A stretch of DNA of 64,000 nt from Betaproteobacteria bacterium (GCA_016791265.1 JAEUMY010000010.1:268293-332292), one strand, 5' to 3'. Numbered from the stretch's first letter, positions 1 to 12,123 are shown. Program-made: numbers and translations. Notes: generated from the letters alone by a model not told the origin.

Positions 1-210
1 GTGACGCAGCACATCGAGGCCTTCGCCATCAGGTAGACGCATGTCTGTGAGGCAGAGATCGTAGTCGCGCTCGCGCAGCCGCTCGAACGCTTCGGCGCAA
101 GTGGAGGCCGTGTCGGTCTCGATGCCCATTCGCATCAACGTGAGCACCAGCAGTTCACGGATGTCGGCTTCGTCGTCCACCACGAGGACATGCTTGGCTG
201 TTGCGGTCAT
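1..210 (-). CDS. pilR: Response regulator PilR, N-terminal part only
   Basis: The first 70 codons read on the minus strand give a CheY-like receiver domain: a V-L-V-V-D-D-E acidic cluster near residue 8-14 and the phospho-acceptor region L-T-D-M-R-L-P-D-G near residue 55-63. The gene runs off the left edge, so the expected AAA+ sigma-54 activation domain and HTH are not visible. Its ATG overlaps the TGA of the upstream sensor kinase (ATGA), implying translational coupling. A receiver directly after a PilS-type kinase is the usual arrangement for the PilS/PilR system that controls type IV pilin transcription. PilR is inferred from that context; another NtrC-family regulator is possible. Confidence 0.8.
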   Translation of the reverse strand, partial: MTATAKHVLVVDDEADIRELLVLTLMRMGIETDTASTCAEAFERLRERDYDLCLTDMRLPDGEGLDVLRH

Positions 211-1829
211 GCTGTCTCCATCACATCGGCAACGCGAACGCGCAACCTGAACACCGCACCATCGACGTGCGGCACGTGTTCCAAGCGGGCGCCGTTGACG
301 TCCGCGAGCTCTCGCGCAATATACAGGCCCAGGCCGGTTCCCTGCGCGTCGGTGGTGAAGAAGGGTTCGAACAAGTGTGACGTCGCGGCCGGCGCGACAC
401 CGGGACCGTCATCGCAGACATCGATATTGAGGTGATCCGCACTCGCAGCCGCGCGCACGACGAGTCGGATGCTCCCCGGCAACTTGCGCCCGTGGCGCCA
501 GGCGTTGCGTGCCAAGTTCCAGAGAATCTGATCAAGATGCGTCTTGTCGAATGCTACTCGTCGCAGATCATCGATCTCGAACACGAACGCGTGACGCGGC
601 ACCTTTTCGTTGCCGGCGAACTCCTGGGCAAACCGCGAAAGATAGGCGGTGAGATCGATAGCCTCGGGCTGGGCGCGATCCCTACGATTGAGGTAGAGCA
701 CTTCTTGCACCATCCGGTCCAGCCGATGCGCGTTGTCGCGAATGATTTTCAGCAGCCGCGCGTCGCCGTCCGTGCGCGCCTCATCTTCCAGCAAGAGCTC
801 GGTGGCGTGATTGATCGAGGAGAGCGGATTGCGGATTTCATGCGCGATGCTGGCCGTAAGCCGCCCAAGGGCCGCCAGCTTGAGCTGCTGCGCCTTCTCT
901 CGGATGCGGCCCGTATCCTCCAGAAAGATCACTGTCGGTGCTGGCGAAAGTCCGGCGGCGGCGCCGATGGCGAGAAACCTTGGCTGATATTCAGAGCGGC
1001 TGGCTGCGGCCCGCAACGGCGTCATGGCGGCGTCCGGATCATGGCGCCAGACTTCCCATTGCCGATACAACTCCGGCGCGTAGTCGGCCAGCGGCTGCGC
1101 CTCGGCCATGCGACCCAACATGGTCTCGCACTGGGGGTTGCACTGGCGGATCGCGCCAGTTTCATCCACAACAAGAAAGCCATCCTGCATGTCGCGAATG
1201 ACAAGCTCGTTGATCTGCGCGAGGTTGGCGAGATCCACACCACGCGCCTCGGCGATGCTTTCGGCGCCCCGCGCGTAGCGGGCCAACGTCGAAGTCGCGG
1301 CTGCGACGGCGAAAAATCCGACCGAAAGCAGGCCTGCCTGAAACAGTTCACCCACACTGCCGCTTGGACCGGCCAATTGAACGGCCTGCTCGACAAGCAA
1401 CGCGATGGTTGCGACCGCAGCGTGGAAGTAGACCATGCGGCCGCGCAAGATGAGTCCGGACGCCACGATTGGAACCAGGAGCAGGATGCCAAGACCACTT
1501 CGCAGGCCACCGCTCGTATGCATCATGAGCACCACCACCGCCGCATCCACCATGACCTGCGCCGTGAGCTGGATTTCCACGCCGGGTCGTCGCAGCCGGA
1601 CAAACCACAAGAACACGGTCGCGGCGACGAAATAGAAGATGACGGTGAGATTTGCGACACCGGGATCCTCGGTCCCGAGCATCCACCAACCGCCAAATCC
1701 CCACAGTCCGCTGACCAGGAGGACGATGAGCAGAATCCGATACAGGCCGAAGGTGCGCAGCGACACCCAGCCTTCGGCTCTCTCGTCCCGGGTGCTTTCG
1801 AGATCCCTCGATTGCTTCGGCTGCTGCAT
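207..1829 (-). CDS. pilS: Sensor histidine kinase PilS
   Basis: A 540-residue membrane kinase. About six hydrophobic segments lie in residues 30-190, followed by a PAS region (about 210-310). The HisKA H-box has S-I-A-H-E-I-R-N-P-L near 335. The HATPase domain has the N box (N-L-A-R-N-A-W), G1 (D-D-G-P-G-V) and G2 (G-T-G-L-G-L). It should autophosphorylate on the H-box His and pass phosphate to the overlapping downstream regulator. The six-TM plus PAS plus kinase layout matches PilS. The start was placed at the Met beginning MQQPKQ because the longer form would overlap the upstream small gene; the true start could be up to 24 codons earlier. Confidence 0.85.
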   Translation of the reverse strand: MQQPKQSRDLESTRDERAEGWVSLRTFGLYRILLIVLLVSGLWGFGGWWMLGTEDPGVANLTVIFYFVAATVFLWFVRLRRPGVEIQLTAQVMVDAAVVVLMMHTSGGLRSGLGILLLVPIVASGLILRGRMVYFHAAVATIALLVEQAVQLAGPSGSVGELFQAGLLSVGFFAVAAATSTLARYARGAESIAEARGVDLANLAQINELVIRDMQDGFLVVDETGAIRQCNPQCETMLGRMAEAQPLADYAPELYRQWEVWRHDPDAAMTPLRAAASRSEYQPRFLAIGAAAGLSPAPTVIFLEDTGRIREKAQQLKLAALGRLTASIAHEIRNPLSSINHATELLLEDEARTDGDARLLKIIRDNAHRLDRMVQEVLYLNRRDRAQPEAIDLTAYLSRFAQEFAGNEKVPRHAFVFEIDDLRRVAFDKTHLDQILWNLARNAWRHGRKLPGSIRLVVRAAASADHLNIDVCDDGPGVAPAATSHLFEPFFTTDAQGTGLGLYIARELADVNGARLEHVPHVDGAVFRLRVRVADVMETA

Positions 1830-1851
1830 GCTCAACGCGGCGAAGAAGTGA

Positions 1852-2079
1852 TCAGGACCGGTTCGCGCAGTCGGCGCTGTTGGCGCACTCATACACGCCA
1901 TTGACCAACCGGGCTTCGGACTTGGGAAGATTCACCCCGCATCGGCTGCACGCCACCATGTCTTCAGGCGCTGCGGGGGGTGGCGGCGACTGATCCTCCG
2001 CGCGCAATGACTTTGTTAAGCCCTTGTAAAGCAGCCAAACCAGAACGCCGACAACGGCGATCAAGAGCAGTCGTGCCAT
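1852..2079 (-). CDS. PP0621-family small membrane protein with a zinc-ribbon-like tail
   Basis: A 75-residue protein with one N-terminal membrane segment (residues 3-17), a proline-rich linker, then C-S-R-C-G near 44-48 and two further cysteines near 65 and 71, which could bind a metal. This matches the small PP0621 family that commonly sits just upstream of pilS in beta- and gammaproteobacteria. It lies 22 bp before the chosen pilS start and probably shares its transcript. The function of the family is not established. Confidence 0.7.
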   Translation of the reverse strand: MARLLLIAVVGVLVWLLYKGLTKSLRAEDQSPPPPAAPEDMVACSRCGVNLPKSEARLVNGVYECANSADCANRS

Positions 2080-2160
2080 GTGAACTCCGCGACCTCATGA
2101 GTGTGAACGCAGTATAGGAGGCGCCCTGAGCGAATGCCAGCCGGCGCGGCGAACCGACGT

Positions 2161-2937
2161 CTACTTGTCGACGAACGCGCGCTCGACGACGAAGTGGCCG
2201 GGCTCGCCCATATTGCCCTCGGACCAGCCCCAGCCTTTCAAGATCTTTCGGCAATCGACGTTCATGTCAGGGTTGCCGCAGATCATCACGCGGTCCGCCT
2301 GAATGTCGGGTGCGGGAAAGCCGAATTCACGCGAGATCTCGCCCGACTCAAACAAGGAGGTGACCCGGCCCTGATGGTGAAAAGGCTCACGGGTGACCGT
2401 CGGGTAGTACTTGAGTTGCTTCGCCACCATCTCGCCAAAGAACTCATTTCGCGGCAGCTCCTCGCCAATGAACTGGTGGTACGCCAGCTCCTTCACTTCG
2501 CGACACCCATGCACGAGAATGACTTCTTCGAAATGCTCGTACGTTTCGGGATCGCGGATCACGCTCATGAAGGGCGCGAGACCGGTGCCGGTGGACATCA
2601 GATACAGCCGCTTGCCGGGAATCAGGTTCTGCAGAATGAGCGTGCCGACGGCCTTGCTGTTCACGATCAGCTCATCGCCCGGCTTGATGTGCTGCAGACG
2701 TGATGTCAGCGGGCCATGCGGCACCTTGATGCTCAGGAATTCCAGATGCTCGTCGTAGCTGGTGCTCACCATGCTGTACGCCCGCATGATGGGCTTCCCC
2801 TCCACTTCGATGCCGATCATGGTGAACTGGCCATTGAGAAAGCGGAAGCCGGGATTGCGCGTGGCGGTGAAGCTGAATTGATTGTCCGTCCAATGATGAA
2901 CGGTCAGAATTTTTTCGTGGAAATGAACGGCGGCCAT
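2161..2937 (-). CDS. fpr: Ferredoxin--NADP reductase
   Basis: A 258-residue FAD/NADP oxidoreductase that moves electrons between NADPH and ferredoxin or flavodoxin in the cytoplasm. The FAD site R-A-Y-S-M-V-S is near residue 51 and the NADP-binding motif G-T-G-L-A-P-F-M-S is near 116. The C-terminus is the family-typical E-R-A-F-V-D-K. Length matches bacterial subfamily fpr. The start at 2937 gives MAAVHFHEKI, like homologues; an upstream extension in frame is hydrophobic and unlikely. Transcribed alone toward the pilS cluster. Confidence 0.93.
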   Translation of the reverse strand: MAAVHFHEKILTVHHWTDNQFSFTATRNPGFRFLNGQFTMIGIEVEGKPIMRAYSMVSTSYDEHLEFLSIKVPHGPLTSRLQHIKPGDELIVNSKAVGTLILQNLIPGKRLYLMSTGTGLAPFMSVIRDPETYEHFEEVILVHGCREVKELAYHQFIGEELPRNEFFGEMVAKQLKYYPTVTREPFHHQGRVTSLFESGEISREFGFPAPDIQADRVMICGNPDMNVDCRKILKGWGWSEGNMGEPGHFVVERAFVDK

Positions 2938-3030
2938 GATGAATCGTGCGAAGGAATTGAGCACCCAGCAACTTGCCGTCGACCAGCAAACGCGTAGATC
3001 GTCAGCGAACAAGAACAACGGCAGAAAAAC

Positions 3031-3054
3031 AAAAAAGGCCGGAAGGCCGGCCTT
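3031..3054 (-). terminator. Rho-independent terminator after tRNA-Pro
   Basis: On the minus strand an 8-bp perfect stem (AAGGCCGG/CCGGCCTT) with a four-base loop is followed by a T run. It lies about 25 bases beyond the 3' end of the tRNA and ahead of fpr. Confidence 0.75.
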
Positions 3055-3078
3055 GCGTTTACAACTCACCAGAAGATC

Positions 3079-3155
3079 TGGTCGGGGTGAGAGGATTCGA
3101 ACCTCCGGCCTCTACGTCCCGAACGTAGCGCTCTACCAGGCTAAGCTACACCCCG
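3079..3155 (-). tRNA. tRNA-Pro (anticodon CGG)
   Basis: A 77-nt cloverleaf on the minus strand. The acceptor stem is CGGGGTG/CACCCCG, the anticodon arm is CTACG-TTCGGGA-CGTAG with anticodon CGG (reads CCG), and the T arm has GGTTCGAATCC. The 3' CCA is encoded. Confidence 0.96.
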
Positions 3156-3194
3156 AATCTTTCGCGAACCGAACAGTAACCACCTTCAAACCGC

Positions 3195-4184
3195 TCAATA
3201 CCTGCGCTCGACCGCGAAAACACACAATTCTAGCAGAGCGGATCGATAAACGGAATCTGGCATGTGGGAAATAGCGGTCGCCGCCCTGTCCGCCTCGGCG
3301 CGCGCGGCCTTGCGGGCGTAATCCAGCGCGCCGGTTTCATGAATCGCCACCATCACCTCGTCGAGACCTTCTCGCCCCCCTTCGAGAATGGCGCGGCGTA
3401 CGGCGGCGCGCTGGGCAGCGCTTCCCACTTTCATCGCGTGGATCAGCGGCAATGTGGGCTTACCCTCGGCGAGGTCATCGCCCAAGTGCTTGCCGGTTTC
3501 GCCCTCCTCGCCGGAGTAATCCAGCACATCGTCGATCAACTGGAATGAAGTGCCGAGATGCGTGCCATAGTCGGCCAAGGCGCGCTCGTCGCGAAGCGAC
3601 GCGCCGCCCAGAATCGCGCCGACCTGTGTCGCCGCCTGAAACAGCTTGGCCGTCTTGTAACGCACAACGCGAAGGTAGTTCGCTTCGTTGGTATCCGGAT
3701 CCTTGATGTTCAGCAGTTGCAGCACTTCGCCTTCGGCGATGATGTTGGTCGCCTCCGCGAGCACCTCCATCACGCGCGGATTGGCGACCGAGACCATCAT
3801 CTGAAACGCCCGGGAATAGAGGAAATCTCCAACGAGCACACTGGCCGCGTTGCCGAACTCCGCGTTGGCGGTGGTGCGGCCACGACGCAGGCTTGACTCG
3901 TCCACCACGTCGTCATGCAACAGGGTCGCGGTGTGGATGAACTCGATGACCGCAGCCAGCTCATGAACGTGCCGAGGCTCGGCGCCCGCCAATCGGCCGG
4001 CCAGCACCACCAGCGCCGGACGCAGCCGCTTGCCGCCGCTGCCCACGATGTACTGGCCAATCTGATTGATGAGCACGACTTCGGAGCGAAGCCGGGCCTG
4101 GATGACCAGGTCAACCGCCTGCATGTCGGCTTCAATGACACGCCGGATGTTTTCCAAAGAGGCGGGATGATGCGGGGAATTCAT
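3195..4184 (-). CDS. ispB: Octaprenyl (polyprenyl) diphosphate synthase
   Basis: A 329-residue trans-prenyltransferase that elongates farnesyl diphosphate with IPP to make the ubiquinone side chain. Both aspartate-rich motifs are visible: the first reads D-D-V-V-D-E-S after L-L-H, and the second reads L-I-D-D-V-L-D-Y. Start chosen at MNSPHHPASL, where homology-like sequence begins. Divergent from rplU, the classic ispB/rplU arrangement in beta- and gammaproteobacteria. Confidence 0.93.
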   Translation of the reverse strand: MNSPHHPASLENIRRVIEADMQAVDLVIQARLRSEVVLINQIGQYIVGSGGKRLRPALVVLAGRLAGAEPRHVHELAAVIEFIHTATLLHDDVVDESSLRRGRTTANAEFGNAASVLVGDFLYSRAFQMMVSVANPRVMEVLAEATNIIAEGEVLQLLNIKDPDTNEANYLRVVRYKTAKLFQAATQVGAILGGASLRDERALADYGTHLGTSFQLIDDVLDYSGEEGETGKHLGDDLAEGKPTLPLIHAMKVGSAAQRAAVRRAILEGGREGLDEVMVAIHETGALDYARKAARAEADRAATAISHMPDSVYRSALLELCVFAVERRY

Positions 4185-4276
4185 GCGCTGAAATGGATTG
4201 AAGCGTCCCGATTGAACCAGGCGAGGCCGAGACAGCCTCGAACACGGGAAGGCCTTGATTCGACTCGAATTTGCTT

Positions 4277-4305
4277 TTGACTTGGGCAAGGAATGGCCGT
4301 ATGAT
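4277..4305 (+). promoter_or_regulatory. Sigma-70 promoter for rplU-rpmA
   Basis: TTGACT, a 17-base spacer and TATGAT lie 57 bases upstream of the rplU start. Both hexamers are near consensus and the spacing is ideal, as expected for a ribosomal protein operon. Confidence 0.75.
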
Positions 4306-4361
4306 ACCGGGTTCCGCTCATCGGAGCGGTTGTTTCAACCTCAAAATACGGAGTTTTCATC

Positions 4362-4673
4362 ATGTACGCGGTCATAAAAACCGGCGGCAAGCAGTACAAA
4401 GTTGCCGCTGGCGAAAAATTGAAAATAGAACAGATACCGGCGGACGTGGGTGCGAAAGTTGTTCTGGACCAGGTGCTCCTGGTGGCGAATGGCGACGCGG
4501 TCACGGTCGGTAAACCTCTGGTGAGTGGTGCGAAAGTCGCCACCACGGTCGTCGCGCAAGGCCGTCACGACAAGGTGCGCATTTTCAAGATGCGCCGCCG
4601 CAAGCACTACCAGAAGCGTCAGGGTCATCGGCAGAACTACACCGAGATTCAGATCGACGCGATCAACGCGTGA
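4362..4673 (+). CDS. rplU: 50S ribosomal protein L21
   Basis: A 103-residue protein starting [14 protein letters not shown], the invariant L21 N-terminus, and ending with the basic K-R-Q-G-H-R-Q-N-Y segment that contacts 23S rRNA. First gene of the rplU-rpmA-obgE-proB run. Confidence 0.98.
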   Translation: MYAVIKTGGKQYKVAAGEKLKIEQIPADVGAKVVLDQVLLVANGDAVTVGKPLVSGAKVATTVVAQGRHDKVRIFKMRRRKHYQKRQGHRQNYTEIQIDAINA

Positions 4674-4699
4674 TCGGTCAAGGTTAAAGGAGCACACAC

Positions 4700-7184
<2,485 letters not shown>

Positions 7185-7217
7185 CCGCCAGAATCGGGGA
7201 TTCCCGCGTGGACAGGT

Positions 7218-7229
7218 GCGAATATTCGC
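7218..7229. repeat. GCGAATATTCGC palindrome, between proB and the Yip1 gene
   Basis: Perfect 12-mer about 40 bases upstream of the Yip1-family start, the first copy encountered in the window. Confidence 0.9.
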
Positions 7230-7270
7230 GCTAGCCTGCCAGCTTCGCAATCAGAAGCCTGGGAGAAAAA

Positions 7271-7873
7271 ATGGGAATAGTCGATCGCGTCAAAAACATC
7301 CTGCTGACCCCGAAGGACGAGTGGCCCGTCATCGCGGGCGAGCAGACGGACATCAAGACGCTTTACACCAGCTACATCATGCTACTGGCCGCGATTCCGG
7401 CAGTGGCCGGCATTCTGTCAAGCGCCATGTTCGCCGGCATGATGGGACGGTTCGGCGCATCCATCAGCATCGGCTTCATCGCAATGGGCGCGATTCTCGG
7501 CTACGTGCTGAGCCTCATCATGGTCTACGTCGTGGCGCACATTGCCGACGCACTGGCGCCCAGCTTTGATGGCGAGAAGAATTTCATTCAGTCATTCAAG
7601 CTCGTGACCTACTCGATGACCGCGAGTTGGGTGGGTGGCATTCTCTCGATCATTCCGCTTCTGGGCGGGCTGCTCGCGCTACTCATCGCGCTCTATGGCG
7701 CGTACATTTTCTACGTCGGCTCAACGACGATGAAGAATGTGCCGGAAGCGAAGGCGGTGGGATACACCATCGTCGTCATCATCGCAGCCATCGTGGTTGG
7801 GTTCATCATCGGTCTGGTCACTGGCGGCATTGTCGCAATGGGCGCGGTGGGGAGTGTCGCAACTTTCCGCTGA
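7271..7873 (+). CDS. Yip1-family integral membrane protein
   Basis: A 200-residue protein with about five hydrophobic segments and a cytoplasmic N-terminus reading I-V-D-R-V-K-N-I-L-L-T-P-K-D-E-W, the signature of bacterial YIP1 (DUF1282-like) proteins. A GGGAGAAA ribosome site precedes the ATG. The role of bacterial Yip1 proteins is not known. Confidence 0.8.
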   Translation: MGIVDRVKNILLTPKDEWPVIAGEQTDIKTLYTSYIMLLAAIPAVAGILSSAMFAGMMGRFGASISIGFIAMGAILGYVLSLIMVYVVAHIADALAPSFDGEKNFIQSFKLVTYSMTASWVGGILSIIPLLGGLLALLIALYGAYIFYVGSTTMKNVPEAKAVGYTIVVIIAAIVVGFIIGLVTGGIVAMGAVGSVATFR

Positions 7874-7895
7874 TCGCCGCGCGGCCACACCAGCT

Positions 7896-7922
7896 AAAAC
7901 GGGGAGCGTCGCTCCCCGTTTT
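7896..7922. terminator. Bidirectional terminator between the Yip1 gene and rppH
   Basis: A perfect 13-bp inverted repeat, AAAACGGGGAGCG around a single base, gives A/T runs on both sides. It sits between two convergent genes. Confidence 0.85.
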
Positions 7923-7937
7923 CATTGGCATTCGCCA

Positions 7938-8507
7938 TCAACTCGGCATCGCGGCGGCCTCACCGCCAGCGGCGGGCGGGGCAGGCGGCGTCTCAGTCCG
8001 CATGGGCCGCGGCCGCGAATCTTTCCGCCGCGGACGATGATCGAGGTATCGCACTAACTGGTGCAGCGCCTGCCGGTACACGTCGCGCTTGAACTCGATG
8101 ACCGCATCCAGCGGCACCCAATAGTCATGCCAGCGCCACGCATCGAACTCAGGATGCGTGCTGGCGCGGAGCCGGATGTCGCAATCCCTCCCGGTAAGCC
8201 GCAGCAAGTACCAGATCTGCTTCTGCCCCTTGTACGTGCCACGCCACTCACGCTTCACCCAATGCGTCGGCACGTTGTAGTGCAGCCATCCTTTGGTGCG
8301 CCCAAGGATCTTGACGTGGTCCGGTTTCAAACCCGTCTCTTCCTCAAGCTCCCGGTACATCGCCTGCTCGGGGCTCTCACCTGGTTTGATTCCGCCTTGC
8401 GGAAACTGCCAGGCGTGTTCCTTGATGCGCTTGCCCCAGAACACCTCGTTCTTGTGGTTCACAAGCACGATGGCGACATTCGGGCGGTATCCGTCCCGGT
8501 CGATCAT
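7938..8507 (-). CDS. rppH: RNA pyrophosphohydrolase
   Basis: Nudix hydrolase of about 189 residues that removes pyrophosphate from 5'-triphosphate mRNA ends and so triggers decay. The Nudix box starts G-G-I-K-P-G-E-S and continues R-E-L-E-E-E-T-G-L (residues about 37-59), preceded by W-Q-F-P-Q. Start taken at [11 protein letters not shown], the usual RppH beginning; a start four codons earlier is possible. The last 30 residues are a basic, then proline-alanine-rich tail that is longer than in E. coli RppH. Confidence 0.92.
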   Translation of the reverse strand: MIDRDGYRPNVAIVLVNHKNEVFWGKRIKEHAWQFPQGGIKPGESPEQAMYRELEEETGLKPDHVKILGRTKGWLHYNVPTHWVKREWRGTYKGQKQIWYLLRLTGRDCDIRLRASTHPEFDAWRWHDYWVPLDAVIEFKRDVYRQALHQLVRYLDHRPRRKDSRPRPMRTETPPAPPAAGGEAAAMPS

Positions 8508-8746
8508 TGTCGTCACCATCCAATTCGTTAAATTGAATTGATTGTTTCATAAAAATTCGAGAAAGGGTAGAGATTGTCGCGGTAAGTGCTTGTTTTCTAA
8601 CCAGCAATCCTCATTGGACCCATGAAATCAAACACTTACCGGACGCTCAACCGCTTGCCGTCGCTCCACCGTCAGACAGGGCGCGGCGAGGAAATGTTCA
8701 GACCCGCTAGAATGGCGACTGGAACGCATTGAAAAACAAGGAAAAC

Positions 8747-10453
8747 ATGTACCTTTCGCGCTTTTTTCTCTCGACTATGAAGGAAGCCCCGGCCGAGGCT
8801 GAACTGGTGTCGCATAAGTTGATGCTGCGCGCCGGCATCATCAACAAGCTCGGCAGCGGCCTCTACACGCTGATGCCTATTGGCCTTCGCACCTATCTCA
8901 AGGTGGAAAACATCATCCGCGAAGAGATGGACCGCTCCGGAGCGATTGAACTTCGCATGCCGCTGGTGAACCCGGCCGAGCTTTGGCAGGAAACCGGGCG
9001 ATGGGAAAAATTCGGCGCGCAGCTTCTCAAGATCAAGGACCGCCATGAGCGCGATTTCCTGTTCGCGCCGACGCATGAAGAGGTGATCACCGACATCGTG
9101 CGCCGCGAAGTGAAGAGCTATCGCCAGCTACCGGTCAATTTCTATCACATCACCAACAAATTCCGTGACGAGATCCGCCCGCGTTTCGGGGTGATGCGCG
9201 CGCGCGAATTCGTCATGAAGGACGCCTACTCGTTCGACATCGATGAAGCCGGCATGATGAAGTCATACCAGATCATGTTCGACGCCTACATGCGAATATT
9301 CGCAAGACTTGGTCTGGAGTTCCGCCCGGTCGCGGCGGACACCGGCGCCATCGGCGGCAAGGCCTCGCAGGAATTCCAGGTTCTGGCCGATTCCGGCGAA
9401 GATGTCATCGCCTACTGTCCCGAGTCGGATTACGCGGCCAATGTGGAACTGGCAGAGGCGGTCGCGCCCGCCACGCCGCGCGCGGCACCGGCCGAGGCGC
9501 TTCTGAAGGTGCCGACCCCCGGCAAGTCCGCCTGCGAAGACGTGGCCGCATTCCTGAAGCTGCCCATCGAACGCACAGTGAAATGCCTCATGATCTTCGC
9601 CGACGACAAGGTGCAGATGCTGCTCGTGCGCGGCGATCACTCGCTGAATGAAGTGAAAGCCGGCAAGTTGCCAGGATGTGCCGAGTGGCGCTGGGCGACC
9701 GAAGAGGAAATCATCGCGGCGACCGGATGCAAGCCCGGCTATCTCGGCCCGGTTGGATTCAAGGGTCCCGTCATTGCCGACCGCACCGTCGCCGCGATGA
9801 GCGATTTCGTGTGCGGCGCGAACGCGGCCGACCACCACCTCACCGGGGTGAACTGGGGCAGGGATTGCGCCGAGCCGGCGCGGGTCGCAGACCTCCGCAA
9901 CGTCGTCGAAGACGATGCCTCGCCCGATGGCAAAGGCGCTCTGAAATTGCGCCGTGGCATCGAGGTGGGCCATGTGTTCGCGCTGGGCAACCGCTATTCG
10001 AAGGACATGAACTGTGTATACACCGCCGAGGATGGCACGCTGAAGCTCGCGGAAATGGGCTGCTACGGAATCGGCGTCACGCGCATCATCGCCGCAGCCA
10101 TCGAACAGAACCATGATGACCGCGGCATCATCTGGCCGGACAGCATGGCGCCGTTTCGCGTGGCCATCGCGCCCATCGGCTATCGGAAATCCGAAGCGGT
10201 GAAAGCGCTGGCCGACTCGCTGCACGACGATCTCACCAAAGCCGGCGTGGACGTGCTGCTCGACGACCGCGACGAGCGCCCCGGCGTCATGTTCGCCGAC
10301 CTCGAACTGATCGGCGTGCCGCATCGCATCACGATCGGTGATCGCGGATTGAAGGACGGCATGGTGGAATACCAGGGCCGGCGCGACACGGCCGCGGCCA
10401 AGGTGGCTGTGGCCGACATTCGCACGTTCATTCAAGCGAAACTCGCCACGTGA
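8747..10453 (+). CDS. proS: Prolyl-tRNA synthetase
   Basis: A 568-residue class II synthetase charging tRNA-Pro, bacterial type with an INS editing domain (about residues 225-400) inserted between motifs 2 and 3. Motif 2 region: [17 protein letters not shown]. Start chosen at [10 protein letters not shown], which has AAGGA five bases upstream. One GCGAATATTCGC copy lies in the codons for M-R-I-F-A-R near residue 182 and forces rare CGA and ATA codons into an otherwise ordinary conserved segment. Confidence 0.97.
   Translation: MYLSRFFLSTMKEAPAEAELVSHKLMLRAGIINKLGSGLYTLMPIGLRTYLKVENIIREEMDRSGAIELRMPLVNPAELWQETGRWEKFGAQLLKIKDRHERDFLFAPTHEEVITDIVRREVKSYRQLPVNFYHITNKFRDEIRPRFGVMRAREFVMKDAYSFDIDEAGMMKSYQIMFDAYMRIFARLGLEFRPVAADTGAIGGKASQEFQVLADSGEDVIAYCPESDYAANVELAEAVAPATPRAAPAEALLKVPTPGKSACEDVAAFLKLPIERTVKCLMIFADDKVQMLLVRGDHSLNEVKAGKLPGCAEWRWATEEEIIAATGCKPGYLGPVGFKGPVIADRTVAAMSDFVCGANAADHHLTGVNWGRDCAEPARVADLRNVVEDDASPDGKGALKLRRGIEVGHVFALGNRYSKDMNCVYTAEDGTLKLAEMGCYGIGVTRIIAAAIEQNHDDRGIIWPDSMAPFRVAIAPIGYRKSEAVKALADSLHDDLTKAGVDVLLDDRDERPGVMFADLELIGVPHRITIGDRGLKDGMVEYQGRRDTAAAKVAVADIRTFIQAKLAT
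9292..9303. repeat. GCGAATATTCGC palindrome inside proS
   Basis: Read in the R-I-F-A frame (CGA ATA TTC GCA), flanked T...A. Confidence 0.9.
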
Positions 10454-10989
10454 CCGACCTCCCCGGTCTCGGCCGCCTGAACGATGGTGTCGTCATCGAC
10501 ACCGCGCGCTTGCGCCTGCGCTTGTATCGGGAAAGCGATCTTGATGTTTTCGCCGACATGCACGCCGATGCACTCACCATGCAGTACATCGGCGAAGGCA
10601 AGACGCTGACCCGCGCGGAATCGTGGCGCTTTCTCGCCGCCGGCCTCGGCCACTGGGCGCTGCGGGGCTACGGCATGCTCGCGGTCACGCACCGGGAAAC
10701 CGGCGAGGTGCTGGGGCGCGCAGGCTTCTATCACCCTGAGGGCTGGCCGGGCTTTGAAGTCGGCTGGCTTTTCCACCGCAAGCACTGGGGGCGCGGGTAT
10801 GCCACCGAAGCGGCCGCCGCCGCGCTGGAGTATGCGTTCACCACGCTGGGCAAGGAGCACGTGGTGAGTTTCATCCGCCGCGACAATCAGGCGTCCATTC
10901 GCGTGGCTGAAAAAATCGGCGAGCGCTTCGAGGCGGAGATCGAGCTCCTCGGTGCGCCGGCGCTGGTGTATGGCATTCATCGCCCGTAG
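10450..10989 (+). CDS. GNAT-family N-acetyltransferase, RimJ/RimL-like
   Basis: A 179-residue protein with the layout of ribosomal-protein/small-molecule acetyltransferases: T-A-R-L-R-L-R near residue 17 and the acetyl-CoA loop W-G-R-G-Y-A-T-E-A near 115. Starts at GTG overlapping the proS stop (GTGA), so it is probably co-translated. The substrate cannot be told. Confidence 0.85.
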   Translation: MTDLPGLGRLNDGVVIDTARLRLRLYRESDLDVFADMHADALTMQYIGEGKTLTRAESWRFLAAGLGHWALRGYGMLAVTHRETGEVLGRAGFYHPEGWPGFEVGWLFHRKHWGRGYATEAAAAALEYAFTTLGKEHVVSFIRRDNQASIRVAEKIGERFEAEIELLGAPALVYGIHRP

Positions 10990-11578
10990 TGTCGCCCTGA
11001 TCGCCCTGGCAGTGCTGCTGCTCCATTGCGAATATTCGCAAGGCGGCGCGCAGCAGTACGAGGTCCTGTCGGCCGCCACCCGCGCCGCGCTGTCGCGGGC
11101 GGCGGCTGATCGGCCCGCGCCCGACAACTACCTCGCCGCTGACGCCGCCGGTCAACGCTGGCTCGTCGAAATGCGCGTCCGCATGGCGCAGCGCGCGCCG
11201 GGCCGCTTCGCGACCGTTGCTGATACCGATGCGTTTCTCAAGACCGTCCACTACGAGGCCACGCGCGCGGGGCTGGACCCGCAGTTGGTGCTGGCGGTGA
11301 TCGACGTCGAAAGCGCTTTCCGCAAGTTCGCCGTATCCCGTGCGGGCGCGCGCGGCTACATGCAGGTCATGCCATTCTGGGTGAAAGAGATCGGTCAATC
11401 GGACCACAATCTCTTCAATCTGCGCACCAACCTGCGCTATGGCTGCCTCATCCTGCGGCACTACCTCGACACTGAACGGGGCAATCTGGATCGCGCGCTG
11501 GGCCGGTACAACGGCAGCCTGGGCCGGCCGGACTATCCGCGCGCGGTGGAACGCACCCTGCGTGATCGCTGGCGATAG
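10970..11578 (+). CDS. Lytic murein transglycosylase (SLT family)
   Basis: A 202-residue exported protein with a soluble-lytic-transglycosylase domain. The catalytic Glu is in D-V-E-S-A-F, followed by the family G-A-R-G-Y-M-Q-V-M-P and later R-Y-N-G-S. It cleaves peptidoglycan glycan strands to 1,6-anhydro products. ATG at 10970 gives a clean signal peptide; an upstream in-frame GTG at 10952 is possible. It overlaps the acetyltransferase by 20 bases. Oddity: a GCGAATATTCGC copy encodes C-E-Y-S-Q exactly at the end of the hydrophobic core, supplying the only Cys there. L-L-H-C is a poor lipobox, so lipidation is uncertain. Confidence 0.85.
   Translation: MAFIARSVALIALAVLLLHCEYSQGGAQQYEVLSAATRAALSRAAADRPAPDNYLAADAAGQRWLVEMRVRMAQRAPGRFATVADTDAFLKTVHYEATRAGLDPQLVLAVIDVESAFRKFAVSRAGARGYMQVMPFWVKEIGQSDHNLFNLRTNLRYGCLILRHYLDTERGNLDRALGRYNGSLGRPDYPRAVERTLRDRWR
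11028..11039. repeat. GCGAATATTCGC palindrome at the signal-peptide end of the transglycosylase gene
   Basis: Read in the C-E-Y-S frame, residues about 20-23 of the protein. Confidence 0.9.
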
Positions 11579-11595
11579 GCGCCGTCACGGTCACT

Positions 11596-11607
11596 GCGAA
11601 TATTCGC
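11596..11607. repeat. GCGAATATTCGC palindrome between convergent genes
   Basis: The surrounding symmetry extends to 20 bases (CACTGCGAATATTCGCAGTG). It sits between the transglycosylase stop and the end of the thioredoxin gene and could form a hairpin, but no T run follows. Confidence 0.9.
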
Positions 11608-11619
11608 AGTGGTGAACCG

Positions 11620-12123
11620 CTACTTCCTCGCCGCGCCTTTGGCGACGAGCTCGTTCAGCATCGCCAGGGTGATGATGCCGGTGCGGTTCATGACCTGCTT
11701 TCCCGACGGGTCGTAGACGATCGTGGTGGGCAAGCCCTTCATGCGACCGAAGTTCTTCTCCGCCTGCTCGTCGCGCTCACCCGGCACCATGGGATAGGTC
11801 ATGCCGACCTTCTTGGCGAATGGCGCCAGCGCTTTTTCATCCTCATAGTCCATTGCGACTCCCAACACCAGCGCCTTGTCGCCCTGCGCCTTGGCGAACG
11901 CGGCGAGATCGGGAATCTCCTTGATGCAGGGCGCGCACCAGGTCGCCCAGAAATTCACCACCACCCATTTGCCTTTCAGGTTGGCCAGCTGGTGGCGTTT
12001 GCCGTCAGCATCTCTCAACTCGAAGGCGACCGCTGGCAGGGCGGCAACCCATAAGCCAGCGCTAATACCAATTGCCGCGAAGGCCCGGCCCAGCCGGTGG
12101 GGGGTGCTTTGGAGTGAAGTCAT
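11620..12123 (-). CDS. TlpA/ResA-like periplasmic thioredoxin
   Basis: A 167-residue protein with an N-terminal signal peptide ending A-L-P-A-V-A near residue 33, the redox motif W-C-A-P-C near 62 and the cis-proline loop G-L-P-T-T near 133. Such proteins reduce or exchange periplasmic disulfides, often for cytochrome c maturation; no cytochrome gene is nearby to settle the partner. Divergent from the PilZ-type gene. Confidence 0.88.
   Translation of the reverse strand: MTSLQSTPHRLGRAFAAIGISAGLWVAALPAVAFELRDADGKRHQLANLKGKWVVVNFWATWCAPCIKEIPDLAAFAKAQGDKALVLGVAMDYEDEKALAPFAKKVGMTYPMVPGERDEQAEKNFGRMKGLPTTIVYDPSGKQVMNRTGIITLAMLNELVAKGAARK

Noticed and set aside
432..1904. 490-codon open frame opposite pilS
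   Set aside because: Antisense shadow of the histidine kinase gene.
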